From Colletotrichum lupini (Eukaryota; Ascomycota; Sordariomycetes; Glomerellales; Glomerellaceae), in contig NC_064672.1 of assembly GCF_023278565.1 (NCBI RefSeq), forward strand, positions 186,001 through 250,000: 64,000 bases of DNA, in the 5' to 3' direction. A model generated the notes under the pieces. The model worked only from the letters and a program-made list of their open reading frames with translations, searched no databases and was not told the DNA's origin. Shown in pieces: positions 12,580-24,319 of this stretch (position 1 is its first letter; each line of letters opens with the position of its first letter). The translations under genes and the position numbers were made by a program.

Positions 12580-14137
12580 ATATTAAGTATTATAAAAGAC
12601 TTAATATACGTATTTACTAAAATTATACTTTTAAACTATAGTTTACTAAAGGAAATTATTTTTAATAAAAATAAGTTATTTATTTTAAAGTTTTAGAAAT
12701 CCCTAATTTCGTAACTTAGTATAGACTATAAATTATTAATATTATTTTATTTATAAACTAATAAATAAATAAAAAGGATTAATTAGATCCTCGAGATATA
12801 CCTTCGTTATTATATAAACTATAACTAGGATAATTAAATAGTACTTTTATTAATAGCTTAGTTCGTATATAATAATATAATTAATAAAAATATAAAAGAA
12901 TTTCTATTTTATTTTAATTACGGATTCTAATTAATAGTATATAGAGAAGTATAATAAGGACTATAAGTTATAAAAACTATAATAAACATAAATAAACTTA
13001 AAAAGATTTATAAATAAGCCTTACTAAACCTCGAGTTTATATAATAACGTATAGAAAAGAACGTAAATAAATTAAAAATTAGAAAACTATTTTTAAAAAA
13101 AGAGAATAGCGCTTATCTCCTTTATTATAATATTAAAATAAAATAACTAAGTAATAAATTAGATTATAAAAAACTTAGACCTTTTGAAATTATTAAAAAA
13201 GTCTTACTAATTAATTACGAATTAAGATTACTAAATACAATACGATACTATCCCGTTTTTTATATTTTACTACTTAAACCTATACTAAAAAGTTTATATA
13301 TAAAAAGTTATATTATTATTAAACTAAACTAATTAGAATATAAAGTTAAACGAATTATTAATTATAAAGTTAAAAATATAATATAAGAATTTCTAATTAA
13401 ATAAAAAAACTATAGATATAAAGAAAATATATAAGAACTTATTACGAACTTTTAGAACTCTTAGGAATCTTTTTTAAAATACTAAAGTTAAAATTAAAAC
13501 TAAAACTCTTAGTTATTATAATATCTTAATTAATTATTTTAAAATTATTATTAAATTATACCTCTCATATAGTAACTGACTTATTCTCGTTAATAATATT
13601 AAAGAAATTAAGGATTACTTTTTCCTTTTTAAATACTATCCTTTTTTTTAAAAAAAAACGATCTAACTTTAATAAAGATTAATTTATTTTAGTTTATATA
13701 TAATATAAAGCCTCTATTTATTTTTAAAAAAAAAAGCTCCTCTAATTTTTTTTTTCTAACTTATTAGTTTTAAATAAAAAACGATTTATTATAAATATAA
13801 TTAATATAAAAAATACTAATAAAAAAAGAAAAAAACTTATGATTGTATATAGTATTAGTAGTTATGTCATAAGAATAACTATAATATATATACTTATAAT
13901 ACCTTAATTTACCTTCTAATATCTTATATTTTTATTTTAATAAATAATAAAATAAATGAAATATTTCGATCTCGAATCCTCGCTCCGTAATTTTAAAAAT
14001 AAACTTTAAATAATAATATATTAAAATCTAGCGGATATTTTAATATTTTTAAAAAAACTATTTAACGAGCCCTAACCTAGGCTATAATAACTTATTTATA
14101 AGTTTATAAAAATAAGACTTTTAAAAAAGAGACCTAA

Positions 14138-14677
14138 TATTACGACCTAATATATATAACTAAAACTAGGGCCCGCCCCGTAGGCCTATAGTAGCTATAA
14201 TATATTATATATATAAAAGTATAAGAATATAAAGTGACTTTAATAAAATAAAAAAACTATAGATAAGTTACGTATAAATAAAAAATAATAATTACGTAAT
14301 AAGGTAATTATTATAATTACTCTAAGTAATTGCTTATTAATATTTACTAAGCAATTACTTAATAAATAAAAATAATTATTAATAAAGGATATATTTATAA
14401 GCGGATTTATATATAGTATAGACTTAAGCTAGGCTTAAGGATAAACTTTTTATAGCTTTTTTAATAATTAACTTAATATTAAATTTTACGATCGTTTTTA
14501 ACTATTTTTATTAAGAACCCTTTTTAATAAAACTATAATTAATTACTAAAGCCTTATTTACTTTACGATTTATAAATATAGTTTTAGGGAAGCTATTTAT
14601 AACTATAATACTATTTACTTAGTATTCGTAGCCTTAACTTTTATTAATATACTTATTATAACTAGCTAACCGTAATA
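14138..14677 (+). repeat. 3' LTR of the Gypsy element
   Basis: This uninterrupted 540-bp LTR is preceded by a purine run (aaaaaagaga) that could be the remains of the polypurine tract. It matches the split 5' LTR, and it preserves the empty target site of repeat copy 2 near 14,649-14,668. Confidence 0.88.
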
Positions 14678-14682
14678 ATATT

Positions 14683-16431
14683 CCCCCTTATATATATATA
14701 TACTTTTACTTTACTAACCTCGTTATTAACGTTATATTTATAAATATATACTTACTTTAATAAAAATAGGATCCCTTATTTAGGATTATAATTAACTTCT
14801 TTTTATATACTAATATCCCTTAGCTTTTTTATTTTTATATTTATAATATTTTTAAATAGCTTTTATAGTTATAATAAGAGATATTTAATATTACTAAACT
14901 TTTTTAATAGGCTTTAGAAATTAATTTTAGTAAGTTATAGTTTCTAAACTCCTCTAGAGCGCTCTAAATAAGTCCTATAAACTACTCTTTTTATTACTTA
15001 ATAAAGTATTATATATCTTATACTACTTTTTTTTATAACTTTTTATTAATTAAGTATAAAATAGAGAAAAAGCAGTCTTAGAGATAGTTATAATAATTAC
15101 TATTTTTTATATTTAAATATAAGAGCGTTATAAAAATACTATTAATAAAGTATTATAGAGGTCTATAGGCCCGGTTTAAATGTTTAAGACCTAACGGAGC
15201 TTTACTTAGTACTTAATAAGGTAATTTTTATAAGCTTTGTTTTCATATAATAATAAAGGTTTATTATAAAGGTTCTTTATTAATATTAACTTTAATATTA
15301 AGAATTACTTTTTTATAATTAGTATTTCGTTTACTACGTATTTTAGCGTTTTATTAAGAGCTATTAAAAATTAAAAGCTCGAGAACTTTTATAATATATA
15401 TAAGCGCTTATAAAGAGGATTATAAATTATATAAAGCTATTTATAACTTAGTTATTATATTCCCTTTTTTACCCCTACCCCCGAGCTCGTATAAGGGGGT
15501 TATTTTAAAAATTAATAATAATAAAACTATATTAGCCTCTTTAGCCTTATTAACTGCACTCTAAAATATATTTAATAATTACTTAGCGTCCTAAATAGTT
15601 AAAAATCTAATAATAATACTATTCTTAACTATAAGATTATCTTAAGTATTAGTATTTCTAAAGTCTAGATTTACTTTCCTAAGTACTTAAATTAACTTAT
15701 TATTAATATTAAAGAGTTTTTATATTTTTTGAATTATTAAATTTACTTATTTACTTATAATAGCTTACTCCTCGTATACGGGATTATAAAAGACTTTTTT
15801 ATTAAACTTAATATTCTTTATAATAAATACTTACTTAAGTATAGGTACCTAGACCTTATATAAGTTATACGTTTTTAATATATATCTAACTAAGTATTCT
15901 ATATACTTATAGAGAAGTATTTTAAACTCTTTTTAATATATACTCTTTTTATAATCCTTATAAAAAAGGTATATTTAATAACTATATATATAGAGGTTAC
16001 TAAGATACGAAGTAACCAGTTTAGAATCCTATACTTAGTAACCCGTTTATTATTAACGTTAATACTACTTTTACTAATTAATTTTTATTATAAAAAACGA
16101 ATTTCTTTTATTAGCCTCCCGTAAGGTAATAGTATAAATAAAGATTATTACTAATACTATTTTATTTTATAAATTTATAAAGAGGTTTATAAAAAAGCGT
16201 ATTTTATAAGCTTTAATAATTACGAGTTAACTTATTTTTTTAGTATTACTTACGGGTTCTTTTATATATAGAAGTAAAAGTTCTATTTTAATTCTTAGCT
16301 CGCTATATTACGTTTTATATACGTATTTAACGTTTATAATTAAAAAAGTAGTCTTATTATTATTTTTAGAAAAGTAAATTGAAGTTCCTTTTTAATAACG
16401 AATTATTATTTTAAAGCTTTATAATATAAAA

Positions 16432-16462
<31 letters not shown>

Positions 16463-18940
16463 ACCCCCTAAGCTACTTATTATATTTATTAAAAACTATA
16501 AGTATATATTATCGTTTATTAAAAAATAGTTTAAAATAAAAGAGATCTTAGTATATATAGTACTATAACTGTAAGGCTCTTTTTAAGAGTAGTCTTTTTA
16601 AAATTACTATTTTAGCTTTAAATAATATATATACTTTATACTTAATTTATAATAGAGGTTTAATATATATACTTCGAGTTTTATATAGTAATTAATAAAG
16701 AGTATTAGGTTTAAGATAACTTATTTTAAAGTACTAAAAGAGCGCGCTATTAGTCCTTTTATAAGTATATTAATATAAATAATAGAATTTTTTATAACTA
16801 ATTAGTAATATAATACTAGCTAGGCTCTATAGGATATGCTTAAGGTTTATAAAAAAAGGATAGGATTAAAAGAGCTTATATTTAAAAAAACTAAATTATT
16901 TTTTTAAATACGTTACTTTTTAATAATACTCTTATAAAGCGTTCTTTATTATAAAATATAAATTAAACTATAATACTAGAGTACGCTTCTATTTAATAAA
17001 GTTTTTAAAATTATATTAATATAAAATCCCTTAATATAAGCGACGTTCTAAAGCTTTAAATTATAAGTTCCTTTTCCCTTAGGTCCGTTTAAAACGCCCT
17101 TTATAATATAAATACTACGTACGGTAATAAGTAGTATAGTAGTTCTTAATTTAATATAATCTTTCTTATTTAATAATATATAACTCTTAAGTTTAAATAA
17201 GCTCTTATTATTAATTAAATATATTATTCTATAGTTATTTATTATTATATTTTAAAAAAGGGGATAAGTATTACTTATAAAAGTATTAAAAATTACGTTT
17301 ATTTTTAAGTCTTAATTTTCTATAAATATAGTAACTACGTAGCCCTTATTTTAGTTTATTAATAAGCTCGCTATAAGTTAGTTAAAAGATCTTTTTAAAA
17401 ACCTAGGTTTTTTAGGGGTTTTATTATCCCTTAGCTAACTAGCTTTTTTAAGCTTATTATAAAATAATTTCTACTTATTTAATTTAATAATAGCAAGGAC
17501 TTTTTTTATATAGCTCCTTAGTATTTATATTAATAACTTATCAACGTTTTAGTTTATAAGTATTTATTTTAATTTTTAATATGCCGTAGGGTATTATAAG
17601 TATACGTAATTATAAAAGTATATAACGTTACTCTTGTTATTTACGTTATTAACTAAGTTAAAGTATTTAATAAAAGTAAAATAAGCCCCTCTTTAACCTA
17701 AAAATCGTTTAGTATATACGTCCTAAGTTATTAAGCTAAATATATATATAATTTCTTTAAAGGTCCTTATATACGTTCTAAAGGCTATTAATTTACTAAA
17801 AGTCTTATATATATATTAGCTTTATATAAAGTTAAATTTAGATTTAATTATAATTAAGAAGTTAAGTATAGCAATCTCTTTACTAATTTTTAAAATATTA
17901 TACGTTTTAGTTTAGAAATAAGTAGACTACTACTCTTTATATTAATATTAGGGGTTAATTTTAGTCCTTATTTTAGTAAAAACTTATTAATATTCCTTTC
18001 GAACCGCATTCCTTATTACTAATTCGGGGGGCGCAAATTCCTACTTTAAATATTTAATAATTCGCTATATACTAAACTTAGCGCTATTCTTAATAACTTT
18101 TTAAAATTCGTATTTATATAATATAACGTTAACTAATTTTACTAACTACTAAATAAGGACTTTAATATACGTATTAATAATATTACGTTCATAAACTATA
18201 AATTATTTATATTTAGTATTAAGCTCTTATTATTTTTAAATACTCTCGAGCGTATAAATCCTTTTTATAAGTATAGTATAGGGATAGATTTATTTATATA
18301 AAATAAGTAATATAGTTAGCTTTATAATAAGAAACCTAGCTTAGTTTTATAAGTTACTTATATTTAAAAAAACTTAAAAAGCTCGTATTAAGAGTTATAT
18401 TTAGAAGCTATTAATAAAGGATCTTTTAGTTTTTTTAGTCGTTCTTAAACGCTTTATAATAGGCTTAGTAAGCTCGTAGTTCTTTTTTATTATAAGTTAT
18501 AACTAATTATCTAAATTTAAAGGGCGAAGTAAGTATTATAAAGGGGTCGAGGAATATATTAGAATTTAAAACGTTTAAATTAACGTATTTTTAAACCCTA
18601 ATACCCTTATTTATAATATAAAGTATATTAAACTATTTAATTTCACTATTATAACTAGTTAATTTAGCTTAAACTAAAGTAAATATAAATAAGTTAATTA
18701 TTTTAAAAAAATCGTAAGAATTATATTAATAAGTATATTATTATAATATAAAGTCTTAACTAAGAGCTAGGCTTATAATTATTATAAGTTATAATACGTA
18801 ATTATAAGTATATAGAATATAATAAAAGTAGCTTAATTATAATAATAGAAATAAATAAAAGAAAAAGGTCTATATATATAATATCTAAGATAGATACGTG
18901 ATTTAGTACGTAACGGGCACTTCGTAAGATGCGATTACTA
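14683..18940 (-). mobile_element. RIP-mutated DNA, probable Copia-like relic
   Basis: No intact gene is present. Reading the minus strand through stops, a GKGT...LKL..NVAYI.GF stretch near 17,070-16,990 resembles the region before a Copia integrase, and near 15,220-15,100 a K-A-x-x-G-L-K-x...A-Y segment resembles the Copia RT box around the ALYGLKQ motif. Their order on the minus strand (integrase side upstream of RT) is that of Ty1/Copia. The match is weak and rests on reading decayed sequence by eye. The block ends abruptly at about 18,900-18,945. Confidence 0.45.
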
Positions 18941-18946
18941 TCCCTA

Positions 18947-19804
18947 TTACGTGACATTTGTTGAGGTGCAGAGCATGGCTTCAGGGCGGAAGTCGCAGGC
19001 GTAAGGATCTATAACGATAGAGTCCGTGATCCCGTCCTGTGGATCACATTGCTTGATCATCTCAGTCAAGATGACCTGCAGCAGAGAGACTGGAATGTGC
19101 TTCGGATCATCAGATGGCAAGTTGAGAATGCCTCTCTGCACGCCTGCTGCACCAAGGCGGGTTGTCCACCAAGCTGGCGCGTTCACAAGAACGCCGTCAA
19201 AGTCCTCGGGAAATTCCTGCACCTCCTTAAGACCTTGGCGGTCTCCAGTTGAGCAGGCAACGTAATAGGAATAATTCGGTACAGATCCATAGTACGCAGT
19301 TAGGACCGCCTTGGTCACAACAACTGAGCCGTGCATTGCACGATATCCCCAGTCGATCATGGCCTCTGGATTGTTCAGGGCCCAAGAGGTGTCACCGAAC
19401 CCAGAGATGTGTCCTGTATCGGTTGACATGGATGCAAACCCGTACTGAGAGAACATTCCCATGTATGCCTAGTTGGTAAACCCGCCAAAGCCGCCGTTAC
19501 CAGTGGCCATGAATCGTGAGTTCCAATTGGTGGGCATGTAAAGGGCGAAGTTGTAGGAAGAAGTAGCAGATGAGATGAGATTGACACCGACTGTGCATCC
19601 TTGTGGCAACGCAGTAGCATTTCCAACGGCTGCTTTGTCGCCAAACGTACCATTCTCGGCGACAAAGTTGACATAGTTGATGGATACACCAGGAGGTAAA
19701 ACCTCTGTGATCGATTCGAGGGAGCAACGGGAAATGTCAAGATTTCGAGCCTGACAATGGGCAAATGAGAATCCAGTAGGGAGTAGAAAATAGAGGTTGA
19801 TCAT
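18947..19804 (-). pseudogene. Tannase/feruloyl esterase pseudogene, truncated
   Basis: The frame opens at 19,804 with a signal-peptide-like start (MINLYFLLPTGFSFAHC) and is clearly of the fungal tannase/feruloyl esterase family: it has GNGGFGG, the Y-G-F-A-S-x-S-T-D-T-G-H segment, a C-S-T-G-x-R-Q-G nucleophile elbow followed by P-E-D-F-D-G-V, N-A-P-A-W-W-T, and Q-C-D-P-Q-D-G. The family normally has about 500 residues; here only about 285 codons exist, so the C-terminal Asp and His of the triad are absent, the frame ending at the edge of the RIP block. A single in-frame TAG lies at 19,469-19,471 where a Gln (CAG) would be a natural ancestor, and the elbow reads S-T-G-D rather than S-T-G-G. 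Both changes fit RIP-type C to T or G to A leakage. Active members are secreted and cleave gallate or ferulate esters of plant material; this copy should be dead. Confidence 0.85.
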
Positions 19805-21431
19805 GTTGTAACCGGGGAAGAAGAAGAGGTTTGCTGTGAAGGAGCGATATGTCTTAATTACAAACCTTTGATTAGAGTCGTATATATATACTTATGCTCC
19901 CAGAGCCAAGTTACTTGACTTGATGCCCGTGAGGCTGTGTTTTGCAAATCGGAGCTCGCCGTTGCGGTGGTCAAAACACCCGATCGGTACCATCCTGGCA
20001 CCGATGCTGACTTTAAGGAGTCTGGTTAATTTGACGTCGTTCTTGGCAGCTGCGTGGCTTCCCTCATTTCTCCCCTCTTTCTTGAGCACCTTAGAACTCA
20101 TTCTTTCACGTGGTCCCTGTCTTGAGCCCTGGCTTTAGTCTCTACTTTCCCCCTCATTCTTATTATTCTTCATCGGCTCATTATTGATCCACTGTAAGTA
20201 CTGAATTTGATCTTGCTCTACCTCAAGGTATATATAGTTACGTTGCAGTATCAAGGTTTTTTTTAAAAAAAAGAAAAAAGGAAGGAAGAAAGAAAGGATA
20301 GGAAGTCCTGGATTGGGTTTCAGCTCAGAGTTACGTGCAGTCAACGCACACGCCGATGTGCTTTTCCAGCAAAGCTACAAAGCTGCAATCTTAAGCATGG
20401 TTATATTAAGCCTTGGTGGCCTCAGAAAAGAGCCAGGTATCCGCAACGCTGAGGTTTGTCCTAGAGCAGTCTATGTGAGTAAAACAGAGCCTACATCACA
20501 CCACGTCAATTTCTTCTTGTTTCCCCTCACTCATACCGATAACGAACTGGCTGTCCGCAGAGTTTCATCTTTCATCCCGAGTATTGCCGTGACGGAGTGC
20601 GTCCGGATGATCTGACTCCCACTCCACAGCAATGCGCTGCTGTCTTGATGCACGTACTTTGCGAGCCTGAACTCGGGGACGGAAGTATGGTGGAGACGAA
20701 GTTGGTTGGAAGCAAGGATGACAACTCCGTTAGCATCAGGGAGGTAATTACCACTGCATCTGAGCTATTCCACAGGCGGACCGGTGGGACAGAACAACCA
20801 CCTGGTCGGAGAGGAGGTTAAGATAGCCAAGAAACCCAAAGAGATTGGCATGAGAGCCTGATATATCTGTGGTATGGGTAGAGAATGATCCTGACTGTAC
20901 CGAGCGCAACCAGTACACGGTTTCCCAGGCTTTACAACCGATTGCGCTGCGAGGTGATCTATTCGGAAAACACATTCCAGAGTGCCTTGGACGTCAACAT
21001 TTACATCGAGGATATGGGTTCAAGAGGACTAGGCGGCGTGCATGATGTGGACTCAACCTAGAGCGATAAAGTGGCCGTCACGGGCTGTAACTTCTCTGCT
21101 GCTGTCAGACCAGAGCCAGAATTAGGTCTTTGCATTTCAAGACTCCCGTTCGTGAGCACCATTCATGATGAATCCCTAATCATGATTTATAGTACTCCAC
21201 GGGAACCTCTTGCCCAGTCCCGGTTTTTACTTGTGGGTCGTGATAGGCTTAGATCACTCGAAAGACCACACTCAACCCCAACTCCACCGCACTAAGTCAT
21301 ATTGAAGCTCATTCGATTGCCGCACTCCTCAACGCTCCACAACAAGCAGAAATATCCCATGCCTCGAGATTATAGATGCTTTCCCTGCAAATCACCGCAT
21401 CCACAACAGCTCCGGTGAAATCTGGGCTTCT
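19805..21431. other. Intergenic, no supported gene
   Basis: The composition is normal rather than RIP-like. Frames of 60-100 codons exist on both strands (for example around 20,313-20,821) but none carries a recognisable domain, splice structure or consistent coding character. A poly-T/poly-A palindromic stretch lies near 20,250-20,280. Confidence 0.6.
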
Positions 21432-21530
21432 GGAAGGGTGGCCGAGTTGGTTATGGCGCCAGGTTAAGGTAATCTTAACATCTGTTTCCTGGTGGGGCAA
21501 CCCGCGCGAGTTCGAGTCTCGTCCCTTTCA
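21432..21530 (+). tRNA. tRNA-Leu(AAG) with 17-nt intron
   Basis: The acceptor stem GGAAGGG pairs with CCCTTTC (one G-T pair), followed by discriminator A. The D arm contains GGCCGAGTTGG, and there is a long variable arm (GTGGGGCAACCCGC) as in class II tRNAs. The anticodon stem CCAGG/CCTGG encloses a 24-nt loop: TT-AAG-G, then a 17-nt intron after position 37, then T. The intron contains CTTAA, complementary to the TTAAG of the anticodon loop, the usual arrangement of eukaryotic tRNA introns. The T arm is GCGAG-TTCGAGT-CTCGT. Confidence 0.95.
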
Positions 21531-21538
21531 ACATTGTC

Positions 21539-21542
21539 TTTT
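21539..21542 (+). terminator. Pol III terminator of tRNA-Leu
   Basis: A TTTT run starts nine bases after the tRNA 3' end, as expected for RNA polymerase III termination. Confidence 0.7.
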
Positions 21543-22382
21543 GCTTCGCCCATTGATTGTGCATTATCTTACGTTGGATAATTATCCTCCTTTTTGTCTG
21601 CAGGCTGCTGGCTGATGAGGATAGTAAGGTACTTGCGACAATCTCTGTTAGTAGTTGGCTTTCAGTGTGTAAGGTAGCTCATACAAGTGTTTGATACATC
21701 ATGTTGGTGTTTTTGGTCAAGCATGCGCGAGATGTATCTAATGAGTACCACGTAGCCGGAATCGCAATATTGCTTTAATATCTAGCATCAACTACTCAGA
21801 GACTCGGACTACGTAGCATGTTACTAGTAATCAGACATCTCTTTCGAGGCACACTTTCTGGCCTAGTCACTACTCATTGTGAATCAGGATTCCTTGTTCA
21901 CTTCTCGGTATATCTCACCGTGAAGAGCTTCAGTCTCCAACGAACCCCTGGGTCTGTGGGTTCGTGCAGCTGATCCGATTTCATCCCCCACTGCAGCTTA
22001 AAATAGAGTTCACAGCGTGTATCAGCACGGCCTCGCTGGATTCGAAAGGCTGAACCATGGCAAAGTCAAAATACTGTTGCACCGAGTAATGTAGCATGCA
22101 ATTCAGGATAAAGGACAGAAATCCCACTTCATCCCAAGGTCTGATATCTCCCCATCGTGTTCTTCATCCAGCGGCACGCAGGAAAAAAAAAACGCTTCAC
22201 ACCCATCCATTTCTGACTTCGGACAACCAGTTACTTTGGGCAAAGAACTAAGAGCAACCTGAAGCCACAAGATCCTCATTGACATCGAGGCACAACTGCC
22301 GAGCTTCCCCGCGTTACCAGGCTACGCTAAGACGGTCAAGACTAGGATCACCATCGCAGGGCTTCCAAATCTCCGAAACAAC
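21543..22382. other. Intergenic, probable P450 promoter
   Basis: I see no supported gene. The stretch lies upstream of the P450 start at 22,383 and includes a short A run near 22,180. Confidence 0.6.
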
Positions 22383-24192
22383 ATGGGCATCCTCCTACAA
22401 CCTCTCGTTGACTACCATCCATGGAACCAGCTTGGAACCTTGACGACACTATTACTCGCTTCTCTCGGTGCTGTAGGACTTTTGGCTTGGCATTTCCGCG
22501 AAGATAAGCCGTACGCGGGCTTCAAATTGATCGGCAAAGAACGAGGAGAATGGTCATATGAGAAGGCGAGAGAAAGATGGAACAACAACGCCTTCGAGCT
22601 CTTGCGGGCAGGATTCAAAGAAGTATACTGAAATTGACTTCAATCTTTGAGAATTCACGATATTGACCTGAATTCGTAGACACACGGCCGGCCATTTCAA
22701 GTGATATCCCCGTTTGGTCCCTTGGTGATGCTGCCTCCGAGTCTATGCGACGAAGTTCGGAATGACAAACGCTTAACATTCACCGGATTCATCGACCGAG
22801 TAAGTCTGTAGAATAGGGAACTTTGAAATGACCAAAGGTCAGGGCCTATGAGCAAGATTCTTCTAACCTCGGCGGTCATAGCAATGGCTCACGCGGTATC
22901 CCGGCTTGGATATCCTGCAAGATGGGCTTAGGGGAGAAATCATACAAGAAGCCATGCGGAAGAACCTCAACCAAGAACTGAGTAAGTGAGCTCCTCGAAA
23001 CAGCGAGAGACAGGCAAAGACATCAAAAGCGCCAATGCTGATCGGTATCTCAGTGTACTTGACGGAGCGACTCCGCGAAGAGGCGTCTCTCATCCTCAGA
23101 GAACAACTCCCGTCAAGCAAAGAATGGCAAGAAGTCAAATTCTTTCCCGTGGCCACTCAACTTGCTGCACGCTTATCTGCAAAGATCCTCCTCGGGGATC
23201 GTCTCTGTCGCGACAAAGAGTGGATAGCAGTCTCCATCAACTTCACCGGTGTCATTCTCCGCGCAGGCCGAGCTCTGCGCGCCTGGCCTGTTATTCTCCG
23301 CCCACTGGTGCATCGCTTCGTGCCGACGCTGAAGTACCTGCGAAGTCAAATCACGCAGGCACGAAAGATTATGGAGCCGGAGCTTGCGGCGCGAAGGCTC
23401 GCGAGGGATAAGAAGGAAAGACCTATGGATTCATTGTCGTGGATTGACGATGTTCGGCGCGGGCGAGAGTTTGATGTCGTCGCCGGGCAGCTATTTCTCA
23501 CATTTGCGGCGATTCACACGACGTCTTCTGTGGTGACTGCCATATTGTATGATTTACTGGCGTATCCAGAGTATTTCACTCTGCTGAGAGAAGAGATTGT
23601 CAAGGTGTTTACCGAGGATAGGGGTTGGAGCAAGAACAGTCTGTTCAAGTTGAAGTTGATGGACAGCTGTATGAAAGAGAGCCAGCGATTGCACATATTG
23701 GGTCCTCGTAAGCACATTCGGGCCCTAACGCGAGGATCTTGGGCCGACGACCTGCTAACACGCCCTCTAGATATCATGAACCGCAGAGTCGAAGAGGCCA
23801 TGACCCTCTCTGACAGAACCCACCTCCCAAAGGGCACCTTGATCACCGTAGCCACACACAACACCCGCGATACAGCACTCTGGGGACCCGAGCCCGAAAA
23901 GTTCGACGGCCACAGGTTCCTGCGTATGCGTGAAGAGCTGGGGCAGGAGAACCGGTGGCAGTTTGTCTCGACGAGTCCAGAGTTCCTCGCCTTTGGCCAT
24001 GGAACGCACGCGTGCCCGGGACGATTCTTTGCCAGCAACGAGATGAAGATTGTGTTGGCGCATCTAATCATGAACTACGATTGGAGGATTGTGGAAGGAA
24101 AGCCCCCGGCAAGCATGTTCGTCAGTCGCTTTGTGCCGGATCCCAGGACGATTATTGGGTGCAGGGCGAGGACCCCAGAGATTGAGCTGTGA
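22383..24192 (+). CDS. Cytochrome P450 monooxygenase (five exons)
   Basis: Exons 22,383-22,622, 22,680-22,799, 22,882-22,981, 23,054-23,707 and 23,771-24,192 join in frame to 511 codons plus stop. The introns are 57, 82, 72 and 63 bp with GTATAC/GTAAGT/GTAAGC donors, and the last has a perfect TGCTAAC branch site. The N-terminus has a membrane anchor (residues about 15-35), placing the enzyme at the ER. Landmarks are the I-helix A-A-I-H-T-T-S near residue 304, K-E-S-Q-R (ExxR) near 360, and the heme loop F-G-H-G-T-H-A-C-P-G-R-F with the Cys ligand near 452. The I-helix and heme loop resemble fungal P450s of the ent-kaurene oxidase/gibberellin-type group, usually acting on terpenoids or other secondary metabolites; the substrate cannot be read from sequence. 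No backbone synthase gene lies nearby, so it does not look like part of a cluster within this window. Confidence 0.93.
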
Positions 24193-24285
24193 GAGAGAGA
24201 CAACACACGAGAAGCAAGACATGAATGAGCAGAAACGATTCAAAATTTACTCAACCACAAGGTGGACAAAAGTGTCGAGAAAAGC

Positions 24286-24290
24286 AAAAA
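24286..24290 (-). terminator. Pol III terminator of tRNA-Lys
   Basis: On the minus strand a TTTTT run lies about 30 bases past the tRNA-Lys 3' end, a plausible RNA polymerase III stop. Confidence 0.55.
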
Positions 24291-24319
24291 GAGATTGCGT
24301 CAATCGCTGACGGGAATTG

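Larger units (their letters stand above)
4362..14677 (+). mobile_element. Ty3/Gypsy LTR retrotransposon, RIP-killed and interrupted
   Basis: The element is bounded by the 5-bp duplication atatt (4,357-4,361 and 14,678-14,682). LTRs lie at 4,362-6,116 (interrupted) and 14,138-14,677. Reading through stops on the plus strand, one sees a gag zinc-knuckle relic near 6,470-6,530 (Cys positions now Tyr), RT from about 9,840 with a G-Y-I, K-K-G-K, Y-K-R-L-N-E series and the catalytic Y-x-D-D box now reading Y-I-N-N-I-L-I-F-S at 10,242-10,268, RNase H (about 10,800-11,050), and integrase (about 11,200-11,520, resuming after an insertion at 12,594 to about 13,250). D to N and C to Y are the changes RIP produces. 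The order RT, RNase H, integrase identifies Ty3/Gypsy, not Copia. Without the three inserts and their extra duplications it would be about 6.8 kb. Confidence 0.92.

Noticed and set aside
20313..21295. Several plus-strand frames of 70-100 codons
   Set aside because: No domain, splice signals or consistent composition; adjacent frames on the other strand are equally long.
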